A stretch of DNA of 64,000 bases, taken from Neolewinella lacunae. GTDB taxonomy: Bacteria > Bacteroidota > Bacteroidia > Chitinophagales > Saprospiraceae. Shown in pieces: positions 32,942-40,730 of this stretch. A program made the translations under genes and the position numbers. The stretch is from contig NZ_JACSIT010000050.1 of the NCBI RefSeq assembly GCF_014349155.1, forward strand, positions 2,501 through 66,500, in the 5' to 3' direction. Positions within the stretch are counted from its first letter, which is position 1. Each line of letters starts with the position of its first letter. The notes below the pieces were generated by a model that had not been told where the DNA came from, searched no databases, and worked only from the letters and a program-made list of their open reading frames with translations.

Positions 32942-34846
32942 TTAATCTCGAGGCATTTCACCTATGAAGATGTACCTCTCTGGATGGGCCAGCATACCAT
33001 CGATGAGCTCCTGTGGGACGGGAAACCCTGTAAATGTGTCCTTTCCTTTTTCAAAGTCTTGAATTAATTCGCTAGGTTCCAATCCCTCCGGTGCCCTGAA
33101 GAAGTACTCCTTGAAAGAAATGGGCCTAAGCAACTTATTGATACGGTGGGTGAAGCCTATCAAGACCTCGTCCCGGTAGTCTTTTCTTTCCTCTATTGCC
33201 AGCATGGTACTGCGGTAAATCTCCGTGGGCGCGCTCGCCTTACCCGAGTAAATCAGCTGTTGCTCAGTAAAGCAAAGGGTAAGGATGGATTGACTGGTTA
33301 AGCTGATGGTACCCGTTAATTGCGTACGCCGACCTGCCCCATTATCATAGATTATGCGTCGGGCGGTGCCTTCAAGGCCATCAATTTCAATAGGCCGCAT
33401 ATATACCTTCCTTTCTCGGCTAGAAACCCGTAGGGAGTAGTATTGCCCCGTAAACGCATGAAGTAGCGGGTCGCTCGTTTCCCCCCTCCCGGGCCGGTTG
33501 GCATATCTCCGAAAAAATGGGTGAGAATGCTGAAGTGGTGAATCACAATACTGGTCGTATTCTCCGGAGAGGAAGGGGATCAGGCTTGGGTATTGCCGCT
33601 GGACCTCTGCCATTTGGTCCTCATTAGACACCAGAATGGTTCCTTCGCGCGGCAACTCACCTGCTTTGACGGGGTAGAGTATGATTCTTCCGCACAATGG
33701 GCTGGTTTCGTCGGGTGTAATGAGGTTATACGTACCGGCCATCGTTCCTTCGGGCACTTGACCCCGGTGGTCTTGATAATAGCTGGTTTTCAGGCTCATC
33801 GCCGCACGATGGTGGTGGCTGCCCCGGCTATAATCCATTCGGAATTGCAGGATACCGTTTCTGACGGTGGCGATGTAACCCACAACTTTTTCTTCCCGGT
33901 TTGGGCTTTTAAAGGAAACCCGGAATCCATCGTAGATTTCGAAGGGGCTGGCGATGATTTCAGCTTGTTGGTTGGCCCTTTCGTAAAGCACAAATCCTTG
34001 GTAGCTGCCTTGCACATTACTAATTCGCTTTAATCGCTTTTTCGCGTCTTCAAAGTTGAGCAGGGTTCTGTGGCTCCGATTCACCTCTACGCGTCGGTTG
34101 TAAAGGATATAGCTGATCCACGGGGGGACTGCCTCATTAGCTATTTTGTGCGCTACTGCGGCTTTGCTATCCGCCAGCTCTAAGATGGCTACCCCAGAAT
34201 CGGGATGAAAAGTAGTATAGGTAGCCACCAGGTGAGGGCTTCGGTTGAGTAAAGTGTCTAGGTTGGCATTGATGGTGTTAAACGAACGCTGCTGGCCAGG
34301 TTCTTTAGTGATCGGATCCAACTTTTGCAGCGACATGAACAGCTTGTCCTCGCTCCACAAAAGCTCTCCTTCGTAACGGGCGTGGTGATCGGTATTGCGG
34401 CTGGGGTCAGGGTAATGTTCCAACACCACCCTTCGATGGTCGATGTCAATCATTAGGTAAGATCGGTAAAAGCGCAGCACCCCACCAGCTGTAAACCCTG
34501 AAAAGTAGTAAACATAGTGTCGCTGCTTCCCGGCATTGGCAGGAGACTTCGTCTCAACACTAGCCTTAGCCAAGCCAATTTCGTAGTTTTCCAGCCACAC
34601 CATCTGCAAGCCCAACTGCTCCAGAAGCCTGCCTGTATACTTGCGCAGCTGCGCCAGCGAAACGTTCTTGCCTTTCCGCAGCTTATACACTGCGGTCTGA
34701 TCGGCACCAATCAATTCTGCGGTGCGGAGAGCAGCGTTCTTTTCGCTGCTGATCGCGGGGTGCTTTTCGCACTCAAGAAAAACCTCGATCCATTGTTCAC
34801 TAGTCAACTGGGCGATTTGGTCAGTAGAAAGCAATTCCTGCGGCAT
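32942..34846 (-). CDS. Unrecognised HTH protein with three apparent beta-rich repeats
   Basis: A 634-residue protein I cannot place. Residues 35-80 look like an XRE-type helix-turn-helix (RTAELIGADQTAVYKLRKGK, then NVSLAQLRKYTGRL). The rest contains three similar beta-rich stretches at about 110-225, 280-395 and 465-550. They share a Tyr-rich opening (YYFSGF, YQGFVLY, FTGQYYSL) and a later Gly-x-Ile/Leu strand ending in hydrophobics (EGELLWSEDKLFMSL, VGYIATVRNGILQF, TGTISLTSQSILTL). No signal or membrane segment is seen. The ATG at 34846 is preferred; the frame runs upstream through a repeat array. Codon use looks less GC-biased than its neighbours. A ligand-sensing regulator is only a guess. 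Confidence 0.75.
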   Translation of the reverse strand: MPQELLSTDQIAQLTSEQWIEVFLECEKHPAISSEKNAALRTAELIGADQTAVYKLRKGKNVSLAQLRKYTGRLLEQLGLQMVWLENYEIGLAKASVETKSPANAGKQRHYVYYFSGFTAGGVLRFYRSYLMIDIDHRRVVLEHYPDPSRNTDHHARYEGELLWSEDKLFMSLQKLDPITKEPGQQRSFNTINANLDTLLNRSPHLVATYTTFHPDSGVAILELADSKAAVAHKIANEAVPPWISYILYNRRVEVNRSHRTLLNFEDAKKRLKRISNVQGSYQGFVLYERANQQAEIIASPFEIYDGFRVSFKSPNREEKVVGYIATVRNGILQFRMDYSRGSHHHRAAMSLKTSYYQDHRGQVPEGTMAGTYNLITPDETSPLCGRIILYPVKAGELPREGTILVSNEDQMAEVQRQYPSLIPFLSGEYDQYCDSPLQHSHPFFRRYANRPGRGETSDPLLHAFTGQYYSLRVSSRERKVYMRPIEIDGLEGTARRIIYDNGAGRRTQLTGTISLTSQSILTLCFTEQQLIYSGKASAPTEIYRSTMLAIEERKDYRDEVLIGFTHRINKLLRPISFKEYFFRAPEGLEPSELIQDFEKGKDTFTGFPVPQELIDGMLAHPERYIFIGEMPRD

Positions 34847-35165
34847 ATGAAAAAAAATGTTCGCCAAGGTAACTTTTTCTTTTTGTCTTCTCAAAGGGGA
34901 CTTGGCAGGCTTTAAGCATAAGCTGGCAGCCTTCAGCATACGCTGGCAGCCTCTCGAATGCACTGGCAGCCTTCAGCAGGCGTTTTGGCAGCGACCTGGC
35001 AGCCATTCTAGCAGTTTTCGACAACCTAAGAAGTCTCTTTGCTGCCAAATGTGCTAGAATTTTTATTTAGCATATTATGTCAAAATTTGCTTATTACAAA
35101 TTTTGCACCTATTTTAGACCCAGCATAGTATTCAACTATTCACGTACCACTCAAAGCACATCCCC
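34847..35165. other. Divergent regulatory region with phased repeats and AT-rich tract
   Basis: These 319 bp separate the divergent HTH and DUF4407 genes. The region contains the TGGCAGC array (34902-35048) and an AT-rich stretch at about 35049-35115. No gene is seen. Confidence 0.6.
34902..35048. repeat. Phased TGGCAGC repeat array (operator- or iteron-like)
   Basis: The words TTGGCAGG, CTGGCAGC or TTGGCAGC start at 34902, 34923, 34943, 34963, 34985 and 34996, with spacings of 21, 20, 20, 22 and 11 bp. These are one or two DNA turns. An inverted copy, GCTGCCAA, is at 35041-35048. Confidence 0.75.
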
Positions 35166-36371
35166 ATGTCAATCCAAACTCACTTTCTTCACAGCGTAAC
35201 CGGCCTCGACCCAAGCCTGATCGTAGGTTCCACTCGGCATTTTCATCGCCGCGTATCCTTTTTGGGCGCCATCATGGTTTTCACAGCTTTCTTCAATGGA
35301 GCCTTGCTAACCATAAGTTTAGGGGTCAATGGCTTCTCTGCCATCACCGCCATTGCCGCCGGAGCAGCGACCATTTGTTTCACCTACCTGGTAGAGCGAT
35401 TCATCGTGACCTCCACCCAGTCTTTAACAGGAGCTGACGTCACGTACCGCCTTTTCATGGTCCTTTCGATGATCGGGTTGCACCTCATCTTCGTTGACCT
35501 GGCGGTATACCGGGCAGACATCATTCCCATCGCAATCGATCACCACGAGGAGCAAAAGCAAGACGATGCGGAGGGCCTTAACATCGCACTTGATGCTTCC
35601 TTAGCTGAGATAAAGGCCACGGAGACGCGGATTGATGCACAGAGAGTTGAATTCAGCATTCGCCAGGAGCGCCCACTCTTGGAAGCCACTGGCAAAGGGG
35701 CCACGGGGCAGGTTGGCTCCAGTACCATGACCAAATATGAAGAGGAGGAGTTTGAGAAGTACCGCAGTACCATCTATATGCCCGATAGTACTCGTCTCGC
35801 CAACCAATTGGTTTACCACCGTAAACAAGCAGACTCGATCCAAGCGCTGATCACCGCCATTGCGGTCCGGCCCTTTGATTACGACGCCATCGGGCTGACT
35901 ACTAAGTTGACCTACCTGCACGAGTTTTCCAAACAACCTGGCAACGAATCCGTGCCCTTCATCATGCTCCTTCTCGCCATCATCGTCCTTGTCATAGAAA
36001 TGGCCCCGCTTTACGCCCGCCATCGGCTGGAGTTCAAAGAATACCAGCAGGCCTACCAGCAGAAAAGAGCGTTCAAGGACTTGCAGCGGCAGGAAAAAAC
36101 CCGCCTTGCGATGATGGCCGAACAGCTCAGAGGCGAGGCCATAGATGCCGCTGCCGCCGAACGTCAGCGGTACACCACTGCCGAGCAAAAGGCCGAGGAT
36201 CGCTTCGCTTACGCCCAACTCCAAGTGGCGTTTCTCAAAAGGACTGAAATGGAGCGCGCCGGATGCCTACAAGACTTCGCGGCGGAGGAGCATCCCAGAG
36301 TCCACGAGGTTTTCAACAAGTTGCGCTACGACCTGGCGCTCATTTTCAACCCCTCAACGCTAAGCACCTAA
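35166..36371 (+). CDS. DUF4407 membrane protein
   Basis: A 401-residue integral membrane protein of the DUF4407 group. Two helices lie near 30-75 (FLGAIMVFTAFFNGALLTI and a following segment), another near 95-115, and a fourth at about 260-280 (FIMLLLAIIVLVIEMAPLY). A polar, helical loop of about 140 residues separates helices three and four, and the C-terminal 120 residues form a charged coiled coil. The architecture fits DUF4407, whose function is unknown. It is divergent from the HTH gene and shares its regulatory region, suggesting linked control. A small membrane protein follows 78 bp downstream. Confidence 0.82.
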   Translation: MSIQTHFLHSVTGLDPSLIVGSTRHFHRRVSFLGAIMVFTAFFNGALLTISLGVNGFSAITAIAAGAATICFTYLVERFIVTSTQSLTGADVTYRLFMVLSMIGLHLIFVDLAVYRADIIPIAIDHHEEQKQDDAEGLNIALDASLAEIKATETRIDAQRVEFSIRQERPLLEATGKGATGQVGSSTMTKYEEEEFEKYRSTIYMPDSTRLANQLVYHRKQADSIQALITAIAVRPFDYDAIGLTTKLTYLHEFSKQPGNESVPFIMLLLAIIVLVIEMAPLYARHRLEFKEYQQAYQQKRAFKDLQRQEKTRLAMMAEQLRGEAIDAAAAERQRYTTAEQKAEDRFAYAQLQVAFLKRTEMERAGCLQDFAAEEHPRVHEVFNKLRYDLALIFNPSTLST

Positions 36372-36378
36372 GCCCACC

Positions 36379-36422
36379 TCCCGGCTCTCGCTTCCTACCA
36401 TCCGGAAGACCGAGAGCCGGGA
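36379..36422. other. Perfect 12-bp inverted repeat
   Basis: TCCCGGCTCTCG pairs perfectly with CGAGAGCCGGGA around a 20-nt loop. It lies 8 bp after the DUF4407 stop and 27 bp before the next start. No T-run follows, so it may be an RNA-stability or attenuation element. Confidence 0.75.
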
Positions 36423-36449
36423 TGGCTTTCATCCAAAAAATCGCTTGCC

Positions 36450-36623
36450 ATGAATACGCTACTCTTTGTCATGATCTGTTTTGGGGTGCTTCTGCTTTTT
36501 GTGCTGGCTGAAGCTCTTCTTGCCTTCATTGACCGCATGATCACCCTGCTGTTTAAACTTCTCGTAGTGGTGGTCTTGCTGATTCTCGTCATTTCAATTT
36601 GCGTTGCCGGGCTTGGCCTTTAG
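36450..36623 (+). CDS. Small membrane protein (57 aa), two hydrophobic helices
   Basis: An ATG-started frame of 57 residues composed almost entirely of two hydrophobic helices (LLFVMICFGVLLLFVLAEAL and LLFKLLVVVVLLILVISI) around a short polar turn (AFIDRM). I do not recognise it. It follows DUF4407 on the same strand and may be co-transcribed with it. The last base of its TAG stop is the first base of a dispersed repeat copy, so an insertion may have defined the 3' end. An unbroken hydrophobic pattern supports coding. Confidence 0.65.
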   Translation: MNTLLFVMICFGVLLLFVLAEALLAFIDRMITLLFKLLVVVVLLILVISICVAGLGL

Positions 36624-36640
36624 GGCGCGGCCGCAGGTGC
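36623..36640 (+). repeat. Dispersed repeat core, forward
   Basis: A perfect GGGCGCGGCCGCAGGTGC overlapping the stop codon of the small membrane protein gene. Confidence 0.85.
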
Positions 36641-36683
36641 AGTAGAAAGGATAGGGAGCAATGTTGCTTGCTCCCTGCTACTG
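36640..36683 (+). terminator. Two-part hairpin, probable terminator
   Basis: AGGGAGCAA (36653-36661) pairs with TTGCTCCCT (36668-36676), extended by CAGTAG/CTACTG at the base, followed by TTTA. It directly follows a repeat core, and the GGAGCAA word is part of the extended repeat. Confidence 0.55.
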
Positions 36684-36766
36684 TTTACTTTGCCAGGATG
36701 GTCGTTCTGGCTGATGGCCTAGATTTTTACCAGCACCCACCCCAAAATTCGCCCTATTTTCCCGCC

Positions 36767-37336
36767 ATGATCTCCAAGTACTCCTTCATTCTTCTCCTTT
36801 CCTGCTTCATCTTGGCCGCTTGCGACCAAGCGACACAACCCGCCCCCACGAGCGCCACCTCTGTATCTCCTACCGAAGACGTGGAGGTCAAGCTCGCGGC
36901 CCTGGGCATTGAACTGCCCGAACTGGCCACTCCAGCCGCCAATTACGTACACGCCGTCCGCAGCGGCAACCTGGTTTTCCTGGCCGGCAAAGGGCCGACG
37001 CGACCCGATGGCACCCGCGTAACCGGCCGCCTGGGCGATAGCCTGACCGTGGAGGAAGGTTACGCCGCCGCCCGGCTGGTGGGCATCCAACAACTCGCCG
37101 CCCTGAAAGCAACTTTGGGGGATCTCAATAAGGTTACCCGGGTGGTAAAAGTCCACGGCATGGTCAATGCCACCCCCGACTTTACGGAGCATTCCAAAGT
37201 CATCAACGGCTTTTCCGACCTGATGGTGGAGGTCTTCGGCGAGCGCGGCAAACACGCCCGGGCGGCGGTGGGCATGGCCTCCCTGCCCGGTGGCATTGCC
37301 GTTGAAGTGGAAGTGGTGGTGGAAGTGATGGAGTGA
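36767..37336 (+). CDS. RidA-family lipoprotein
   Basis: A 189-residue RidA (YjgF/YER057c) family protein carrying a lipoprotein signal (MISKYSFILLLSCFILAAC, Cys19) and a Pro/Thr/Ser-rich linker before the domain. RidA enzymes deaminate reactive enamines and imines. The domain is seen in YVHAVRSGNLVFLAGKGPTRPDG, NLNKVTRVVKVHGMVNATPDF-like segments and GKHARAAVGMASLPGGIAVEVEVVVEV. Export is unusual compared with the cytosolic RidA type. The final strand shows the usual VEVE pattern. The ATG at 36767 is chosen because it begins the signal. Confidence 0.88.
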   Translation: MISKYSFILLLSCFILAACDQATQPAPTSATSVSPTEDVEVKLAALGIELPELATPAANYVHAVRSGNLVFLAGKGPTRPDGTRVTGRLGDSLTVEEGYAAARLVGIQQLAALKATLGDLNKVTRVVKVHGMVNATPDFTEHSKVINGFSDLMVEVFGERGKHARAAVGMASLPGGIAVEVEVVVEVME

Positions 37337-37566
37337 GGGGTCGTATTCACCCGCTAGGAACCTTTAAACTGCGCAGATCCAAGCCAAATCTCCCTTTCGA
37401 AGCCACCCTTGCAAGGGTCCGCAAAGCCGCTATCTTTACCGCCCGGGCTGCATGCTTCGCTTCCCCCCAGGCCTGAGCGAGCCTTGTGGTTGAAGAACGA
37501 TTTACGAAGCAGCGTGGACTTGTCCTCATCCCTGAGATCCCCTCACCTGCACAAGAGCATTCGTAC

Positions 37567-38856
37567 ATGTTGGCCTGGCTTGGACTGATTACCATCTTGC
37601 TTTTGCTTTTTTTGGTCATGGCCAAAAGGATGGCGGCCGTCGTTGCGCTGATCCTGGTCCCCATCCTAACCGCCCTACTGGCCGGATTCACCAGCGAAAT
37701 CATCGACTTCATCACCGAGGGGCTAAAATCAATTGCTCCTACGGGGGTCATGTTCATCTTTGCCATTCTCTTCTTTGGCATCCTGACCGATGCGGGCACG
37801 TTTAAGCCTTTGATTAAGCAGTTGCTGCGGTTTGCGGGCAACGACCCCGCCCGGGTAACCGTGGCCACTGCGGTTTTGGCCATGCTGGTGCATTTAGACG
37901 GCTCGGGGGCAGTTACTTTCTTGGTTACGATACCGGCCCTGTTGCCGCTCTACGATGCCTTGAACATGAAGCGTACCACCTTGGCCACGGTCACGGCACT
38001 TGCGGCGGGCACGATGAACATCTTACCCTGGGGTGGCCCTACCATCCGCGCGGCATCGGCCTTGGAAGTTCCGGTTACCGAGCTTTTCAACCCCCTTTTG
38101 GTACCCGTTCTTTTGGGCCTGCTTTCCGTGCTGGTGATGGCGTTCCTTCTCGGCAAAAAAGAACGCAGCAGCGCGTCTACGGCAGCACCGGAAAAACCCT
38201 GGGAAGCGTCCGTAGGCCAGGTAAACGATCTGGAAAGGCCAAAGCTGTTTTACCTAAACATTGCCTTGATTTTGCTGGCCGTTGGTCTGCTCATCAGCGG
38301 AGTAGCTCCGCCGCACGTCATTTTCCTGGTCGCTTTTGCCGTGGCCATTACCATCAATTATCCGAACCCCAAGGAGCAAGGGGAGCGCATCAACGCCCAC
38401 GCCAAGGCTGCCCTGTTGATGGCCAGCATCCTGTTTGCCGCCGGCTGCTTCACCGGCATCCTGAAAGGCTCGGGCATGATCGATGCGATGGCCGAAAGTG
38501 CCGTAGCGCTGATCCCCCAGTCCGTAGGCAGTCATTTGGCCGTAATTACGGGCCTCATCGCTATGCCGGCCAGTTTGCTGTTCGACCCGGATTCCTTTTA
38601 CTTCGGGATTTTGCCCCTTCTTTCTTCCACCGCCACCCATTTTGGGGTAGAAGCGGTTGAGGTAGGCAGGGCAGCCATCCTGGGGCAGATGACGACCGGC
38701 TTTCCGGTGAGTCCTTTGACGGGTTCGACCTATTTACTCATCGGGCTCACTGGCGTAGACCTGGGTGAACACCAGCGAAAAACCATCCCTCTGGCTTTTT
38801 TGATCACCCTGATTATGCTGTTTTTTTCCTTACTCGTGGGGGCAATATCGTGGTAA
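37567..38856 (+). CDS. CitMHS-family tricarboxylate transporter
   Basis: A 429-residue inner-membrane transporter of the CitMHS family, which imports metal-citrate with protons. About twelve hydrophobic helices are present, with FAILFFGILTDAGTFKPLI, MLVHLDGSGAVTFLVTIPALLPLY and the symmetric C-terminal GLIAMPASLLFDPDSFYFGILPLL typical of the family. The ATG at 37567 starts just before helix one. The next gene begins 2 bp after its stop, so it forms an operon with two AtuA-related genes. The substrate is likely a di- or tricarboxylate, but citrate itself is not proven. Confidence 0.9.
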   Translation: MLAWLGLITILLLLFLVMAKRMAAVVALILVPILTALLAGFTSEIIDFITEGLKSIAPTGVMFIFAILFFGILTDAGTFKPLIKQLLRFAGNDPARVTVATAVLAMLVHLDGSGAVTFLVTIPALLPLYDALNMKRTTLATVTALAAGTMNILPWGGPTIRAASALEVPVTELFNPLLVPVLLGLLSVLVMAFLLGKKERSSASTAAPEKPWEASVGQVNDLERPKLFYLNIALILLAVGLLISGVAPPHVIFLVAFAVAITINYPNPKEQGERINAHAKAALLMASILFAAGCFTGILKGSGMIDAMAESAVALIPQSVGSHLAVITGLIAMPASLLFDPDSFYFGILPLLSSTATHFGVEAVEVGRAAILGQMTTGFPVSPLTGSTYLLIGLTGVDLGEHQRKTIPLAFLITLIMLFFSLLVGAISW

Positions 38857-38858
38857 CT

Positions 38859-40196
38859 ATGAAAAAAATCAGAATTGGCAGTGGCGCGGGTTACGCGGGA
38901 GATCGGTTAAAACCCGCCCTAGACCTCATCGAAAAAGGTGATTTGGACTACATCTGTTTTGAAGGCCTGGCTGAACGGACCATCGCCTTAGCCCAGCAAG
39001 CCAAAAAAGTGAATCCCGACCTCGGGTACAACGAACTGCTGTTGTACCGCATGGAAAAGGTATTGCCACTGGCCCACCGGCACCGCACCAAAGTCATTAC
39101 CAACATGGGTGCCGCAAACCCCGTGGCGGCCTGCCGGGAAATCGCCAAACTGGCAACATCTCTTGGCTTGCAGGATTTAAAAATTGCAGCGGTAACGGGC
39201 GACGACTGCACAGCAATCATCAGCGATTACTGGGATTCCCCCATCTTGGAAACGGGAGACCCACTTGGCACGCTGGCAGAACGTATCGTGTCCGCCAACG
39301 CCTACCTGGGCAGTGAAGGCATCGTGGAGGCCCTTAAAAACGGAGCCGACATCGTCGTTACGGGCCGCGTGGCGGATCCCTCCTTGTTCTTGGCGCCTAT
39401 GCTGTTTGAGTTTGGTTGGGACGACACCCAGCTAGACAAAATGGGCACGGGAACGCTGGTGGGACATCTGCTAGAATGTGCGGGGCAAGTAACGGGGGGA
39501 TATTTTGCCGATCCCGGAAAAAAGGAAGTACCCGACTTGTGGAACCTGGGCTTTCCGTACGTAGAAATCGCCGAAAACGGGGAGGGGTACATTTCCAAAC
39601 TTACCGCCGCCGGAGGGATGGTTACGCCCGCCACCTGCACGGAACAATTGCTGTACGAAATCCATGACCCCAAGCACTACATCACCCCCGACTGCGTAGC
39701 CGATTTCTCGAAGGTTACCTTCATCCAAAGTGCTAAAGACCAGGTCCGCTTTGCGGGTGCCACTGCCCAAGCCGCTACCAGCACCTTTAAAGTCAGCGTT
39801 GGGTACAGCGACGGTTTCATCGGGGAAGGAGAGATCAGCTACGGCGGAGCCAATTGCTACCAAAGGGCCTTACTGGCCCAGCAAGTCGTAGAAAAACGCT
39901 TAGCACAATTTCCGCACCGTTTCTCCGACCTCCGGACCGAACTCATCGGGGTAAATGCGTTGCTTGAAAGACCGCTTGGGGCCGCCGAACCTAATGAGGT
40001 ACGCTTGCGGGTAGCCGCCAAAACCACCCTCCGCGAACACGCCCTACTTCTGGCCAATGAAGTGGAGACACTCTACACCAACGGACCGGCTGGCGGAGGA
40101 GGAGCAAGTAAGAAGGTTTCAGAAGTCCTGGCCATTGCCTCTATCCTCATTCCGAAATCGGCCATCCGCATAAATATTCAGTACCTAAACGTTTGA
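38859..40196 (+). CDS. AtuA-like (DUF1446) protein
   Basis: A 445-residue protein of the DUF1446/AtuA family, named for acyclic terpene utilisation in Pseudomonas. Characteristic parts are IRIGSGAGYAGDRLKPALDLIEKGDLDYICFEGLAERT, GADIVVTGRVADPSLFLAPM, and GHLLECAGQVTGGYFADPG. The reaction is not well established. It starts 2 bp after the transporter stop and is followed 4 bp later by a short partner gene that corresponds to the C-terminal domain of longer AtuA proteins. Together these suggest uptake and processing of an organic acid, which is inference from gene order. Confidence 0.88.
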   Translation: MKKIRIGSGAGYAGDRLKPALDLIEKGDLDYICFEGLAERTIALAQQAKKVNPDLGYNELLLYRMEKVLPLAHRHRTKVITNMGAANPVAACREIAKLATSLGLQDLKIAAVTGDDCTAIISDYWDSPILETGDPLGTLAERIVSANAYLGSEGIVEALKNGADIVVTGRVADPSLFLAPMLFEFGWDDTQLDKMGTGTLVGHLLECAGQVTGGYFADPGKKEVPDLWNLGFPYVEIAENGEGYISKLTAAGGMVTPATCTEQLLYEIHDPKHYITPDCVADFSKVTFIQSAKDQVRFAGATAQAATSTFKVSVGYSDGFIGEGEISYGGANCYQRALLAQQVVEKRLAQFPHRFSDLRTELIGVNALLERPLGAAEPNEVRLRVAAKTTLREHALLLANEVETLYTNGPAGGGGASKKVSEVLAIASILIPKSAIRINIQYLNV

Positions 40197-40200
40197 AGAG

Positions 40201-40503
40201 ATGAAGCTTTGGGACATTGCGCACGCCCGGACCGGCGACAAAGGGAACATCAGTAACATCAGCCTCATCGCTTACGAGGCCAGGGACTACGAACTGATCC
40301 GGGAAAAAGTTACTGCGGAAAGCGTCAAAGAATGGTTTGGGCCCCAAATCAAAGGAGCAGTGCAACGCTTCGAAATACCCCAGCTCAATGCTTTGAACTT
40401 CGTGATGTACGAGGCCCTCGCAGGAGGGGTAACCCGCTCTACGGCCCTGGACAAACACGGTAAAACACTGGGGGCCTACTTACTGGAGATGCCCATTGAA
40501 TAA
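40201..40503 (+). CDS. AtuA-associated small domain protein
   Basis: A 100-residue protein starting MKLWDIAHARTGDKGNISNISLIAY, which matches the ferredoxin-like C-terminal domain of AtuA-type proteins encoded here as a separate gene. It lies 4 bp after the DUF1446 gene and is certainly co-transcribed with it. It probably forms a complex with the larger subunit. No metal-binding cysteines are present. Confidence 0.85.
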   Translation: MKLWDIAHARTGDKGNISNISLIAYEARDYELIREKVTAESVKEWFGPQIKGAVQRFEIPQLNALNFVMYEALAGGVTRSTALDKHGKTLGAYLLEMPIE

Positions 40504-40730
40504 TGGTCCGCCACGGCGAAGTCCCCTCCGTTCAGATTGGTTTTTCCGGAGTCCGGGGTGCCTGACGGTCGACCGGGCCTGCGTTTGGGTGCCTGCGCTG
40601 TCCCATCCCTGCGCGGGTTTAGCACCTCAATCGCTCCCCCCCGACTCGGTCAGCCTTCCAGCGCTTTCGTTCCACTCGCTTAATTTACTACCTTTACCCA
40701 CTGAGAAGTACGGAAAAAAACCTGCCCGAT

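Noticed and set aside
40577-40600. Degenerate repeat copy (GCCTGCGTTTGGGTGCC)
   Set aside because: It lacks the CGCG block; similarity is too low to count.
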